Both the position numbers and the translations under genes were made by a program. From assembly GCF_023230885.1 (NCBI RefSeq), contig NZ_JALNWM010000005.1:1-37914 (forward strand): 37,914 bases of DNA, in the 5' to 3' direction. The stretch is from Desulfocurvus sp. GTDB taxonomy: Bacteria > Desulfobacterota > Desulfovibrionia > Desulfovibrionales > Desulfovibrionaceae. Of this stretch, positions 1 through 8,465 are shown piece by piece; positions within the stretch are counted from its first letter, which is position 1, and every line of letters begins with the position of its first letter. Below the pieces are notes generated by a model that saw only the letters and a list, made by a program, of their open reading frames with translations, searched no databases and was not told where the DNA came from.

Positions 1-71
1 CCCCCCAGGGGGATCCGGCCCGGCTGTCTTTGGGCCTTGCGCCGCCGCCCGCCTTCCCGGCGCCAGGGCGG

Positions 72-566
72 CTAGTCGACCTTGAAGAACGCCTTCCCCG
101 CAGCCTTGCAGACGGGGCAGGAGTCCGGGGCCTCGTTCTCGACGGTGTGCCCGCACACGGAGCAGACGTAGTAGTCGGCCGGTTCGGGGTTTTCCAGCGT
201 CTCCAGGGCCTTGCGGTAGAGCTTGGCGTGCACGGCCTCGACCACGTTGGCGAACTCGAAGGAACGCAGGGCGGCCTTGTGGCCTTCGGCCTTGGCGTCC
301 TCGATCATGGGCGGATACATTTCCTTGAACTCGTGGGTTTCGCCCTCGATGGCCTCCTTGAGGTTCTCGGCTGTGGAGCGGATGCCCCCCAGGGCCCGCA
401 GGTGGGCGTGGGCATGCACGGTCTCGGCGGCGGCGGCGGCGCGGAACAGCCGCGCGGCCTGGTGGTGCCCTTCCTTGTCGGCCTTTTCGGCGAAGGCGAG
501 ATATTTGCGGTTGGCCTGGGATTCCCCGGCAAAGGCTTCCATCAGGTTCTGTTCGGTCTTGCTCAT
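72..566 (-). CDS. rbr: Rubrerythrin (peroxide reductase)
   Basis: This 164-residue protein has the standard rubrerythrin layout. An N-terminal four-helix di-iron domain (about residues 1-130) shows the ligand motifs EAFAGESQAN, ETVHAHAHL and VVEAVHAKLY. A C-terminal rubredoxin-like domain (about 131-164) has paired CxxC motifs in CSVCG and CPVCK that would hold one Fe(SCys)4 centre. Rubrerythrins reduce hydrogen peroxide to water in the cytoplasm of anaerobes, taking electrons from NAD(P)H via rubredoxin or a similar donor. The start is the ATG at 566, preceded by AAGGAGC at 571-577. The gene appears to be a single transcription unit, divergent from the SulP fusion gene. Family assignment is firm; the physiological role is from family knowledge. 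Confidence 0.95.
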   Translation of the reverse strand: MSKTEQNLMEAFAGESQANRKYLAFAEKADKEGHHQAARLFRAAAAAETVHAHAHLRALGGIRSTAENLKEAIEGETHEFKEMYPPMIEDAKAEGHKAALRSFEFANVVEAVHAKLYRKALETLENPEPADYYVCSVCGHTVENEAPDSCPVCKAAGKAFFKVD

Positions 567-587
567 GTTCGCTCCTTGGTGTGGCTG

Positions 588-616
588 TTAACAGGAATTG
601 TTACTGACAAGGGCAA
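588..616 (-). promoter_or_regulatory. Candidate promoter of the rubrerythrin gene, with overlapping dyad
   Basis: On the minus strand TTGCCC (611-616) and TGTTAA (588-593) are separated by 17 bases, a plausible sigma70 pair that would start transcription just upstream of the AAGGAGC ribosome site. An imperfect inverted repeat at 587-604 (GTTAACA, five bases, TGTTAC) overlaps the -10. Rubrerythrin genes of sulfate reducers are often in PerR regulons, so this could be an operator, but it does not match a PerR box closely and the assignment is inference. Confidence 0.4.
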
Positions 617-798
617 ATCTACAGCATTTCCGGGGAAGGTCAAGCCCCTGTTTCATTTTTTCCCCTTTCGCGGGCGCCGGGGCGCCGGGGCGGCCTATAC
701 AAATCCCCGTAAAAACCGATGAAAGAAGAGGGACGGTTGCCAGCATCGGGGCAAGGCGTGTACAGTCCCAGGAAAACCAGGAGATTGGGGGACGAGCT

Positions 799-3237
799 GT
801 GGCGGTCTTCAAATGCCCTTCCTGCGGGCTGGACAAAACCTTCCCGGAGACCTTCGCGAACCGCGAGGTCCGCTGCCCGCGCTGCGGCGAGGCGTCCCTG
901 ATCGTTCCCGACGCGGTGGACCTGCACCTGGAGGACGTGATCGACCCCCGGCCCGAGCCGCCGGGCGCGCCCCGGGAGCACAAGGCCATCACCGAGGCCG
1001 AGCTGTCGCGGGTCATGGAGGCGGACCAGCGGCCCCGGCTGGTGGAGGGCGGCGCGGTGCGCAACGTCGCAGGGGGGCTGACCACGGGGGCGCTGGCGGT
1101 GCTGTTCTCCCTGGCGGTGGGGCTGCTGGCCTTTTCCCACGACGGACTCCTGGCCCATGCGCCCCACGCGGTGGCCATGGCCCTCATCAGCGCCACGGTC
1201 ATGGGGCTGGCCGCGGCGCTGACCAGCCGCATCTCCTTCGCCGCCGCCGGGCCCGAGACCATGACCGGCGTGGTGCTCTTCCTGCTCGCGGGGTTCGTGG
1301 GCCAGCGCATGGCCGGGGCCCCGGGCGAGGCCGTCCTGGCGACGACCCTGGCGGCCATCGCGGTCTGCGGGCTGTTCACGGGCGTGCTGCTGCTGGCGGT
1401 GGGCCTGACGCGCAGCGGCGACCATGTGCGCTATGTGCCCATCCAGGCGGTGGGCGGCGTACTGGCGGCGGTGGGGCTGATGCTGGTGGTGCAGGCGTTC
1501 GGGGCGGCCCTGGGCCGCAGCGTGTGCCTGGCCGACATCGTGGCGCGCTACTTCGAGGCCGGGCTGTGCCTGCGCTGGGCCCCGGCCCTGGCCCTGGGGC
1601 TCGCGGCCTTCGTGGTCATGCGCTGGGTGCGCAACGCCTACGCCATGGCCGCGCTGCTGGCCGCGGCCATCGGCGCCTGCCACGCCTACCTGCACTGGCG
1701 GGGCATCGACCTGGAGCAGGCCCGGGCCCTGGGCTGGCTGTTCGACGCCATGCCCCTCGCCACGCCGTGGACCCAGGTCCAGGACCCCGGGTTCCTGGGG
1801 CGCATCCACTGGCTGGTCATCGCCGACGGGGCGGGCTATGTGGCGGCCCTCGGCGGGCTGGTGGCCTGTTCGGCCATGATCCGCATTTCCGAGATCGAGG
1901 TGGTCACCGGGCGGCCGGTGGACCTGGACGGCGAATTCCGCGCGCTGGGGGCGGGCAACGTGCTGTGCGCCCTGGCCGGAGGCATGCCGGGAACCCTGTC
2001 CCTGGACCGCAGCCTGGGCAACCGCCGGGCCGGGGCCTCGGGGGTGCTGGCCGGGCTGCTCGGCGCTGCGGTGTGCGCCGCGGCCCTCATCCTGGTTGAG
2101 CGGTGGCTGCCGCTGCTGCCGCGCTTCGTTCCGGCGGGCATCCTGGCGGGGCTGGGCTTCTCGCTGCTGTGGCGCTGGCTGGTGCAGACGCGCGCCCGCT
2201 TTGCCCACAAGGGCGACTACGCCCTGCTCCTGCTGGTGTTCCTGCTGACGGCGTCGCTGGGGCTGCTGCCGGGGCTGGGCATCGGCGCGGCCCTGGCCCT
2301 GCTGGTCACCGCCGTGCGCTACGGCTCGGTGAGCGTGGTGCGCCTGGAGCTGTCCGGCGCGCACTACCACAGCAGCGCCGACCGCGCCCCGGCCCAGCAG
2401 GCCGTGCTGCGCCGCAAGGGCGACCAGATCCACGTCCTGACCCTGCAAGGGTTCATCTTCCTGGGCACCACCAACCGGCTGGTCGAGATGATCACCGCGC
2501 GGCTGCACGACCAGGACCGCGAGCCCCTGCGCTTCGTGCTGCTGGACTTCACCTTCACCAGCGGGCTGGATTCGTCGGTGGCCATCTCCTTCATCCGCAT
2601 GAAGCAGATCGCCAGGTCCGGCGGCTTCCTGCTGGCGTTCACCAACGTGCCCCTGGAGCTGGAGTCGCAGCTCGCCCGGGCGGGCTGCGCGCTTTCCGAC
2701 GAGGACGGCGGGTCCATCACCGCCACGTCCCTGGACTACGCCCTGGAGTGGGCCGAGGACCACATCCTGGACGACGCGGGCGAGCTGCACCAGGAGCACA
2801 AGACCCTGCCCGAGCTGCTGGCCCCGGTGTTCCCCGAGCCCGGGCTCATCCCGCTGCTGGCCCGGGTGCTCACGCGGGTGGAGCTGCCCCGGGGGCGGAC
2901 GGTCTTCCGCCAGGGGGACGCGCCCGACGCCATGTACTTCATCGAAAGCGGCACGGTGAACGTGGAAATGGCCCTGGAAGAGGGCCGACACCTGCGGCTG
3001 AAGAAGATGGGCCCGGGGGCGGTGTTCGGCGAGATGGGCCTGTACACCGCCGCGCCGCGCACGGCCACGGTGACCACCGCCGAGCGCTGCGTGCTCCACC
3101 GCCTGCCTGCCAGGGCCATGCCCCTGCTCCAGCGCAAGCGCCCGGACCTGGCCTCGGCCATCCACCGCTTCGTGGTCGCCCTGCTGGCCGACCGCGTGGC
3201 CACGACCAACGCCACCCTGCGCGAGGTGCTGCGCTAG
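799..3237 (+). CDS. SulP-family anion permease fused to zinc ribbon, STAS and cyclic-nucleotide-binding domains
   Basis: The 812-residue protein has four parts. A short cytoplasmic zinc ribbon carries C6/C9 (CPSC) and C26/C29 (CPRC). A SulP/SLC26-like membrane domain spans about residues 90-510, with the family-like stretch SRISFAAAGPETM near its start. A STAS domain (about 525-640) has the conserved DFTFTSGLDSS around residue 583. A C-terminal cNMP-binding domain (about 680-800) has the phosphate-binding cassette FGEMGLYTAAPRTATV with E745 and R754. SulP proteins move sulfate, bicarbonate or other anions across the inner membrane; the substrate here cannot be read from sequence. I chose the GTG at 799, preceded by GGGGGACGAG and followed at once by the zinc ribbon, because the in-frame sequence upstream looks non-coding. 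TTGCCA (737-742) and TACAGT (761-766), 18 apart, are a weak promoter candidate. Confidence 0.88.
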   Translation: MAVFKCPSCGLDKTFPETFANREVRCPRCGEASLIVPDAVDLHLEDVIDPRPEPPGAPREHKAITEAELSRVMEADQRPRLVEGGAVRNVAGGLTTGALAVLFSLAVGLLAFSHDGLLAHAPHAVAMALISATVMGLAAALTSRISFAAAGPETMTGVVLFLLAGFVGQRMAGAPGEAVLATTLAAIAVCGLFTGVLLLAVGLTRSGDHVRYVPIQAVGGVLAAVGLMLVVQAFGAALGRSVCLADIVARYFEAGLCLRWAPALALGLAAFVVMRWVRNAYAMAALLAAAIGACHAYLHWRGIDLEQARALGWLFDAMPLATPWTQVQDPGFLGRIHWLVIADGAGYVAALGGLVACSAMIRISEIEVVTGRPVDLDGEFRALGAGNVLCALAGGMPGTLSLDRSLGNRRAGASGVLAGLLGAAVCAAALILVERWLPLLPRFVPAGILAGLGFSLLWRWLVQTRARFAHKGDYALLLLVFLLTASLGLLPGLGIGAALALLVTAVRYGSVSVVRLELSGAHYHSSADRAPAQQAVLRRKGDQIHVLTLQGFIFLGTTNRLVEMITARLHDQDREPLRFVLLDFTFTSGLDSSVAISFIRMKQIARSGGFLLAFTNVPLELESQLARAGCALSDEDGGSITATSLDYALEWAEDHILDDAGELHQEHKTLPELLAPVFPEPGLIPLLARVLTRVELPRGRTVFRQGDAPDAMYFIESGTVNVEMALEEGRHLRLKKMGPGAVFGEMGLYTAAPRTATVTTAERCVLHRLPARAMPLLQRKRPDLASAIHRFVVALLADRVATTNATLREVLR

Positions 3238-3321
3238 GCCCGCGCGCAAGGCCGTTGCGCCCGCGCCCGGGGCGCGCTAGTGTGCCCGGGCCGAACGCAA
3301 CGCCAACCCCGGGGCCCGCGC

Positions 3322-5850
3322 ATGAAAATCAAGATCGCCCTGTGTGCCTTCCTGCTCCTGCTGCTGTCGCTGGGCTTCAGCATCATGCTGACCACGGCAT
3401 CCATGGAAAAGGTCTACACCGAGGCCATCCTCTCCGAATACCGCGTCGTGGCGCTGGACTTGCAGCGCGCCCTGGACCGGGCCCTCAAGTTCGGCAAGCG
3501 CCTGGACAAATTCACCGGCATCGAGCGCGTGCTCGCGGACACCCGGGCCCAGATATTCAAGAACGTGGTCCTGCGCCACACCCCGCTGGGCTACCAGCGC
3601 AAGCTGCTGCGCGAGGACGGCACCGTCATCTCCATCGCCCTGCCGGACGGACTGATCCTGCATTCCACGGCGCCCGGGCTGGCGGGCGAGACCCTGCCCC
3701 CCGCCCTGCGGGCCCTGTTCCCGCCCCGGGAGCCCGGCCTGGGCGCGCCGCCCTCCTTCGTCAAACACCTCGGGCAGTTCTCCATCGCCCTGCCCGTCAC
3801 CGGCGCCGGGGGCGTCGTCGCACACACGGTCATCAGCTTCGGCGACGAACAGGTCGAACTGCTGCTGCGGCCCTTCTTCGACCACAACCTCAAGGTGTTC
3901 GCCGGGGTCATGGTCTGCGGCATGGCCCTGCTCATCCTGGCCCTCAACCTCGCGACCCACGCCGCGCCGCTGACCTCGGGCCTGCCCGGGCGGCGCATCT
4001 CCATCCTGCTGTTCCTGGTGGTGGGCTCGGCGCAGATCGTCTTCGCGGGCATGAACCTGCGCGCCTTCCGCGACGAATTCCTGGCCATCAACCAGACCAA
4101 GGCCGACACGCTGATGACCCTGCTCAAGGAGGACGTGGAGTTCTTCCTGGCCAAGGGCCTGCGCCTGGAGAACATGAGCGGGCTGGACCAGCTTCTGGGC
4201 GACATCATCACGGCCTCGCCGGAGCTGCGCGACATCGCCCTCTACGACGCCACGGGGCGGCTCGTGTTCGTGGGCACGCACCAGGGCGCCTTCGACTACC
4301 GCTCGGGCGGGGCCCCCTCGCCGGAGCTGGACCCCGGCCCGCTGGACGGACAGTACGACCCGCGCTACCGCGCCCGCGTGCCCCTCATGCGCGAAGGCGA
4401 GCTGCACGGCTCGCTGGTGGCCAACGTCTCGCGCCAGACCATGCTCCAGAAGCTGACGGAAATCTTCAAGGACTCGGCCACCGTGCTGGTCATCTCCATC
4501 CTGTTCTTCGTGGAGATGCTCATCCTGGCCAACCTGTTCATCAAGGACCAGTACGTCAGGACCAACGGCGCCAACGCCCCCCCGGAGGACCGGGCCTGCC
4601 CCGGGCCGGGGACGGGCGTGCCCTTCGGCGCCATCCGTCCGGCGGCGTTCCTGTTCCTGCTTGGCATCGACATGTGCATCTCCTTCCTGCCGCTGTACAT
4701 GAAGACCCTGGCCCTGCCCGACCTGGGCCTGTCGCGCGAGGTGGTGCTCGGCCTGCCCATCTCCGTCGAGATGCTCTTCGTGGGCGTGGCGCTGCTGGCA
4801 ACCGGGCCGTGGATCGACCGCCGGGGCTGGCACGAGCCTTTCTGGGCCGGGCTGGCCGCCGCCCTGGGCGGCACGGTCTGGTCCGCCCTGGCTCCCGACG
4901 CGCTGCACTTCATCGCCGCGCGCGGCCTGGTGGGCCTGGGCTACGGCGCCTTCATCATGGCCGCCCAGGGCTTCATCGTCCGCCAGACGGACCGCGGCAG
5001 CAAGGCCCAGGGCATGGCCCAGCTCTGGGCGGGTGTGTTCGCGGGCAGCATCTGCGGCGGCGCCGCCGGGGCCATGATGGCCGAACGCGTGGGCTTCCGG
5101 CCCGTGCTGCTGGCCGGAACGGTCATCCTCGTCTGCGCCGGGGCCTACGCCCTGGGCTTCCTGCGCCGGGCCATGACCCGGCCGTCCTCCTGCCCCCTGG
5201 TGCCCGGCGCCCGCGCCCGCGGCCGCCTGACCCCGGCGCGCGCCCTGCGCTTCCTGGCCAACCGCGACGTGTTCGGCCTGGTGGCGTTCAGCTCCATCCC
5301 CGCCTCCCTGGCCTTCGTGGGCTTCATGTACTATTTCAGCCCCATCTATCTGGCCGAGATCGGCCAGTCCCAGTCCGACATCGGGCGCGTGTACATGCTC
5401 TACGGCGTGTGCCTGATCTACGGGGCGCCCTACCTGGCCAAGTTCCTGGACCGCGCCGGCAACCAGAAATTCCTGATCTTCCTCTCCGGGGCCACGGGCT
5501 GCCTGGGGTTCACCACCTACTACTTCTTCGGCGGGCTGGAGGCCACGGCCCTGACGGCCCTGCTCCTTGGCGTCTCGGGCAGCCTGGACGCGTCGCGGGC
5601 CTTCGTGCTCAAGCTGCGGGCCACCCACGAGCTGGGCGAGGGCACGGCCATGAGCCTGTTCAACTCCGTGGGCCGCACCGGGCAGATCATCGGGCCCATG
5701 CTCTTCGGCTGGATGCTGCTGACCTTCGGCATGCCCGACGCCATAACCTTCTTCGGCGTGGGCTACCTGGCCATCACCGTGCTCTTCAGCCTGTGCACGC
5801 GCTCCGAGGCCACCCTGGCCGCCAAGGGCCTGCTGCACACGGAAAAATAG
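3322..5850 (+). CDS. MFS permease with two N-terminal periplasmic sensor modules
   Basis: The 842-residue membrane protein has a front half and an MFS half. Membrane segments near residues 5-25 and 193-213 flank a first periplasmic region of about 165 residues. Segments near 227-249 and 393-416 flank a second one, whose QLLGDIITASPELRDIALYD and ATGRLVFVG resemble Cache/PAS-like sensor folds. Residues 434-842 look like a complete 12-segment MFS permease. The ATG at 3322 begins a good signal-anchor; an in-frame extension 14 codons upstream is unlikely. It follows the SulP gene by 84 bases and may be co-transcribed. The substrate is unknown. The design suggests a transporter gated by a periplasmic ligand, or a receptor built on an MFS scaffold. 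The MFS assignment is firm, the Cache label moderate. Confidence 0.82.
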   Translation: MKIKIALCAFLLLLLSLGFSIMLTTASMEKVYTEAILSEYRVVALDLQRALDRALKFGKRLDKFTGIERVLADTRAQIFKNVVLRHTPLGYQRKLLREDGTVISIALPDGLILHSTAPGLAGETLPPALRALFPPREPGLGAPPSFVKHLGQFSIALPVTGAGGVVAHTVISFGDEQVELLLRPFFDHNLKVFAGVMVCGMALLILALNLATHAAPLTSGLPGRRISILLFLVVGSAQIVFAGMNLRAFRDEFLAINQTKADTLMTLLKEDVEFFLAKGLRLENMSGLDQLLGDIITASPELRDIALYDATGRLVFVGTHQGAFDYRSGGAPSPELDPGPLDGQYDPRYRARVPLMREGELHGSLVANVSRQTMLQKLTEIFKDSATVLVISILFFVEMLILANLFIKDQYVRTNGANAPPEDRACPGPGTGVPFGAIRPAAFLFLLGIDMCISFLPLYMKTLALPDLGLSREVVLGLPISVEMLFVGVALLATGPWIDRRGWHEPFWAGLAAALGGTVWSALAPDALHFIAARGLVGLGYGAFIMAAQGFIVRQTDRGSKAQGMAQLWAGVFAGSICGGAAGAMMAERVGFRPVLLAGTVILVCAGAYALGFLRRAMTRPSSCPLVPGARARGRLTPARALRFLANRDVFGLVAFSSIPASLAFVGFMYYFSPIYLAEIGQSQSDIGRVYMLYGVCLIYGAPYLAKFLDRAGNQKFLIFLSGATGCLGFTTYYFFGGLEATALTALLLGVSGSLDASRAFVLKLRATHELGEGTAMSLFNSVGRTGQIIGPMLFGWMLLTFGMPDAITFFGVGYLAITVLFSLCTRSEATLAAKGLLHTEK

Positions 5851-5881
5851 CCCCGGCCGCCGCCCGCGCGGCCCTGCTCCC

Positions 5882-5925
5882 AAAAAACGGCCGGGCCGGA
5901 TTCCACACGGAATCCGGCCCGGCCG
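5882..5925 (-). terminator. Strong intrinsic terminator closing the phosphatase-to-ATP-grasp operon
   Basis: A perfect 17-base-pair stem (5888-5904 with 5909-5925) encloses the four-base loop acac. On the minus strand it is followed directly by six U residues (A-run 5882-5887). It lies 80 bases past the ATP-grasp stop. The plus strand has the same hairpin without a U-run, so it may only partly stop transcripts from the MFS gene. Confidence 0.88.
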
Positions 5926-6004
5926 CTTGCGCCGCCTGCGGGGCGCCGACGCGGGACGGGCGCCCGGGCGGCCTGTCCGGCCCGCCCAACGCCCGCCCGG
6001 GGCC

Positions 6005-7228
6005 CTATGCGGCGCCCAGGCGGACGCGGGCCGTGTCCAGCAGGCTGCGCGCCTGGGCGCGCGAGGCGCAGGAAATGGCGGTCAGGTCGGCGCGGGCAAA
6101 GGCGGTGATGCCCGGATTGGAGAGCACGAGGAAGGACTCGGGGCCGGGGTCGAGCAGCCCGCGGAGCAATTCGAGAACGCGGCCCACCGGCAGGGCGCGG
6201 CGCAGGCGCAGGCCCTCGTGCCAGTAGTGCACGGGCCGGTCGTCGAGCCGCGCGGCGCGCAGGCGGCGGACCATGTCGCGCACATAGACGCTGGCGCCCT
6301 TGCGGGGGTTGAAGTCGTTCCAGTGCAGGGTGCCGTCCTGGTCGGCCAGGATGTCGCAGCAGTAGAAGCCAAGGCCCCCCCGGGCGGCGAAGTGCGGGCC
6401 CAGGACCTCCAGGACCGTGCGCCGGGCGGCCTCGGCCAGGGCGCGGTCGTTCTCGGCGGGGTGCAGGGTGCCGCGATAGGAGTTGTCGATGTTTATGGAA
6501 TCGAAGACGCAGACATCGACGACCTCGCCGCTGGCAGTGATCTCCCAGTGCACCGAAAGCTCGGCGCGCAGGGGTTCCAGGCGCGTTTCCAGGAACAGGG
6601 CGCCGTGGCGCCCGGCCAGGGAACGCACGGCGCGCTCCAGGGCGTGGACATCGGCGGGGGCGGCCATGCCGCCGCAGCCCACCCCGCCCATGCCGGTCTC
6701 GGTCTTGAGCAGCACGCGGCGGCCCCCGGCCATGAGCGCGGCGCCCTGGCGGACCAGGGCGGCGGGGTCGGGATGGTGGAACCAGGGGGCCGTGGGCAGG
6801 CCGAGCTCGGCGCACAGGGCCTTGAAGGCCAGCTTGCTGGCATAGGTACGCGCCAGGCCGAAATGGCAGTAGGCCGGCACCCCCAGGGCCTGGGCCAGGG
6901 CGCGCTCGGGCTCCTCGATGCAGAAGAACTCCAGGCGCGCCGGGCCGGCGGCGGCGGTCTCGCCGATGGCCTCGCGGGCCCGGGGGCTGGCCAGCACCAG
7001 CTCGGAGAGCGTGCGCCCCGGATGGAAGGGCCCCGCGCTCACGAGCCGGGGCAGGGAAAAGCCCAGCCCCCGCCAGTAGCCCAGGAAATCCTGATCCACC
7101 GGGTCGGTCGTCAGCACCAGATGCCCCGCGCCGACCTGGCACAGGCCGCCGCGCTGGTCGTAGCGCTGCTCCAGCGCGGAGCCGCGCAGCAGCCCGTTGC
7201 TCTGGGAATCGATGATGATCCGCTGCAT
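6005..7228 (-). CDS. ATP-grasp ligase of unknown substrate (possibly PGM1 peptide-ligase-like)
   Basis: The 407-residue protein looks like an ATP-grasp carboxylate-amine ligase. An N-terminal pre-ATP-grasp part is followed by a nucleotide-binding lysine segment (RRVLLKTETGMGGVG) and a strand with paired acidic residues (RAELSVHWEI). The metal-site segment is WNDFNPRKGAS, where family members usually have E-x-N-P-R. Such enzymes form an acyl-phosphate and join it to an amine or thiol, often making small peptides or amino-acid conjugates. It is the last gene of a four-gene operon, 36 bases after the TrpX-like binding protein and before a strong terminator. I used the ATG at 7228; the ribosome site (GAGAGG region) is weak. 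The subfamily resemblance to PGM1-type peptide ligases is an impression, not proved. Confidence 0.72.
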   Translation of the reverse strand: MQRIIIDSQSNGLLRGSALEQRYDQRGGLCQVGAGHLVLTTDPVDQDFLGYWRGLGFSLPRLVSAGPFHPGRTLSELVLASPRAREAIGETAAAGPARLEFFCIEEPERALAQALGVPAYCHFGLARTYASKLAFKALCAELGLPTAPWFHHPDPAALVRQGAALMAGGRRVLLKTETGMGGVGCGGMAAPADVHALERAVRSLAGRHGALFLETRLEPLRAELSVHWEITASGEVVDVCVFDSINIDNSYRGTLHPAENDRALAEAARRTVLEVLGPHFAARGGLGFYCCDILADQDGTLHWNDFNPRKGASVYVRDMVRRLRAARLDDRPVHYWHEGLRLRRALPVGRVLELLRGLLDPGPESFLVLSNPGITAFARADLTAISCASRAQARSLLDTARVRLGAA

Positions 7229-7264
7229 TCCGTGCCGCCCCTCTCGGAGGGCGCGGCCCGCGCC

Positions 7265-8413
7265 CTAGGGCGCGGGCTCGATCTGCTCGAAGACCTCGTC
7301 CGCCGCCAGGAGCATGTCCACGGGCGGGTCGAACTGGATGATCTCGGCCGTCTTGAGGTTGATGGCGATCTTGGGCGGATCCTCGAATATCTGGGGCAGG
7401 GCGCGGGGCTTGGCGCCGTTGAGTATCCGGGCCACGGTGCGCGCGTAGAACTGGCCGACGTACTTGTATCCGGCCAGGGAGATGCTCATGAGCAGACCCT
7501 GACGGACCTCGTCGGAGCCGTTCTGGGAGAAGGAGGGCACGCGCGCGTCCAGGGCGATCCTGACCAGCTCGGGCAGGCTGCGCTCGCTGACGCCGCCCTG
7601 CACGGTGACATACAGGGCGTCGGCACTGGCGGCCAGCTGGCGGAAGCAGGCGATGGCGCTGGCCTCGGCCTCGGCCTTGTCGGCGATGTCGCTCTTGGTA
7701 TGGCAGGGGACGATCTCGTAGCCCAGCTCCGGGGCCAGGGCCTCCAGGGCGTCCAGGGCCGCGTAGGTGCGCCCGGCGGGGGTGTCCTCGTAGGCCACGC
7801 CGAGCTTGCGGAAGCCGACCACGTCGTGAAACACGCGGATCTGTTGCAGGAACCGCTCGGGGGCGATGCGGGCGTGGATGTTGTCGCGCCCGGAGTCCTC
7901 GGCGCTCTTGATGATCCCGGCCTTCTGGGGGTTGGCGGTGGCCATGACCACGCAGGGCACGGTGTTGCCGTCCACGGCGAGATCCTGCCCGGCCCAGGTG
8001 CCCAGGGCCAGGACGAGATCGATGTCGCCCTTGCCCTTCAGCCGCTCCAGCAGGGCGGCCCGGGTGCTGGCCCGGACGCCGTCGTCCCAGTTGGCGCTGT
8101 AGCAGGCGTCGGGCACGAATTCGAGGTACGGGCTGCCGAGGGTGCCGAGCCATTTCCAGAGTTCCCCGACCCCCTCGCCCTGCTGGGGCGGCACCTCGTC
8201 GAAGGCGATCCAGCCCAGGTCGCGCAGGCCGTGGAGCAGGGCGACGAAATTCTTCTGGTAGTCGATGTACTCGCCGCCCTCGTAGTAGGCGATGCGCCAT
8301 TTCCTGCCGTTGTCGGTGCCGGGCGTGGTGGGCGTATCGGCCGCCGGGCAGGCGGCCGCGGCCAGGGCGACCAGGACCAGGGCGGTCAAAAGACGCCGAA
8401 ACATCGTATGCAT
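7265..8413 (-). CDS. TrpX-like (ABC_sub_bind family) periplasmic binding protein without a permease
   Basis: The 382-residue protein starts with a signal peptide (MFRRLLTALVLVALAAAA, cleavage probably near residue 24). The rest is a two-lobed type I periplasmic binding fold, with family features such as GDIDLVLALGTWAGQDLA, VVMATANPQKAGI and GVAYEDTPAGR. ABC_sub_bind proteins are normally partnered by TrpY/TrpZ-type permease and ATPase genes, but none are here. Instead it sits between a methyltransferase and an ATP-grasp gene, downstream of a Cache-domain phosphatase, so a ligand-presenting role in sensing is a reasonable inference. The start at 8413 (MHTMFRR) has GGGAG eight bases upstream; the ATG at 8404 is an alternative. 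Confidence 0.85.
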   Translation of the reverse strand: MHTMFRRLLTALVLVALAAAACPAADTPTTPGTDNGRKWRIAYYEGGEYIDYQKNFVALLHGLRDLGWIAFDEVPPQQGEGVGELWKWLGTLGSPYLEFVPDACYSANWDDGVRASTRAALLERLKGKGDIDLVLALGTWAGQDLAVDGNTVPCVVMATANPQKAGIIKSAEDSGRDNIHARIAPERFLQQIRVFHDVVGFRKLGVAYEDTPAGRTYAALDALEALAPELGYEIVPCHTKSDIADKAEAEASAIACFRQLAASADALYVTVQGGVSERSLPELVRIALDARVPSFSQNGSDEVRQGLLMSISLAGYKYVGQFYARTVARILNGAKPRALPQIFEDPPKIAINLKTAEIIQFDPPVDMLLAADEVFEQIEPAP

Positions 8414-8465
8414 TGGCAAAACTCCCGTGGCGGTAACGTTTCCCGGCCCGCGCCGGAACGACAGA

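Noticed and set aside
1..71. A possible terminator for the rubrerythrin gene at the window start
   Set aside because: Only short GC stems are visible (for example CCCCCC-A-GGGGG) with no U-run, and the sequence is cut by the window edge.
2103..6227. A 1374-codon plus-strand frame running across the SulP and MFS genes
   Set aside because: The translation is Pro/Arg/Gly/Ala-rich and out of frame with two recognisable proteins. It crosses a terminator hairpin.
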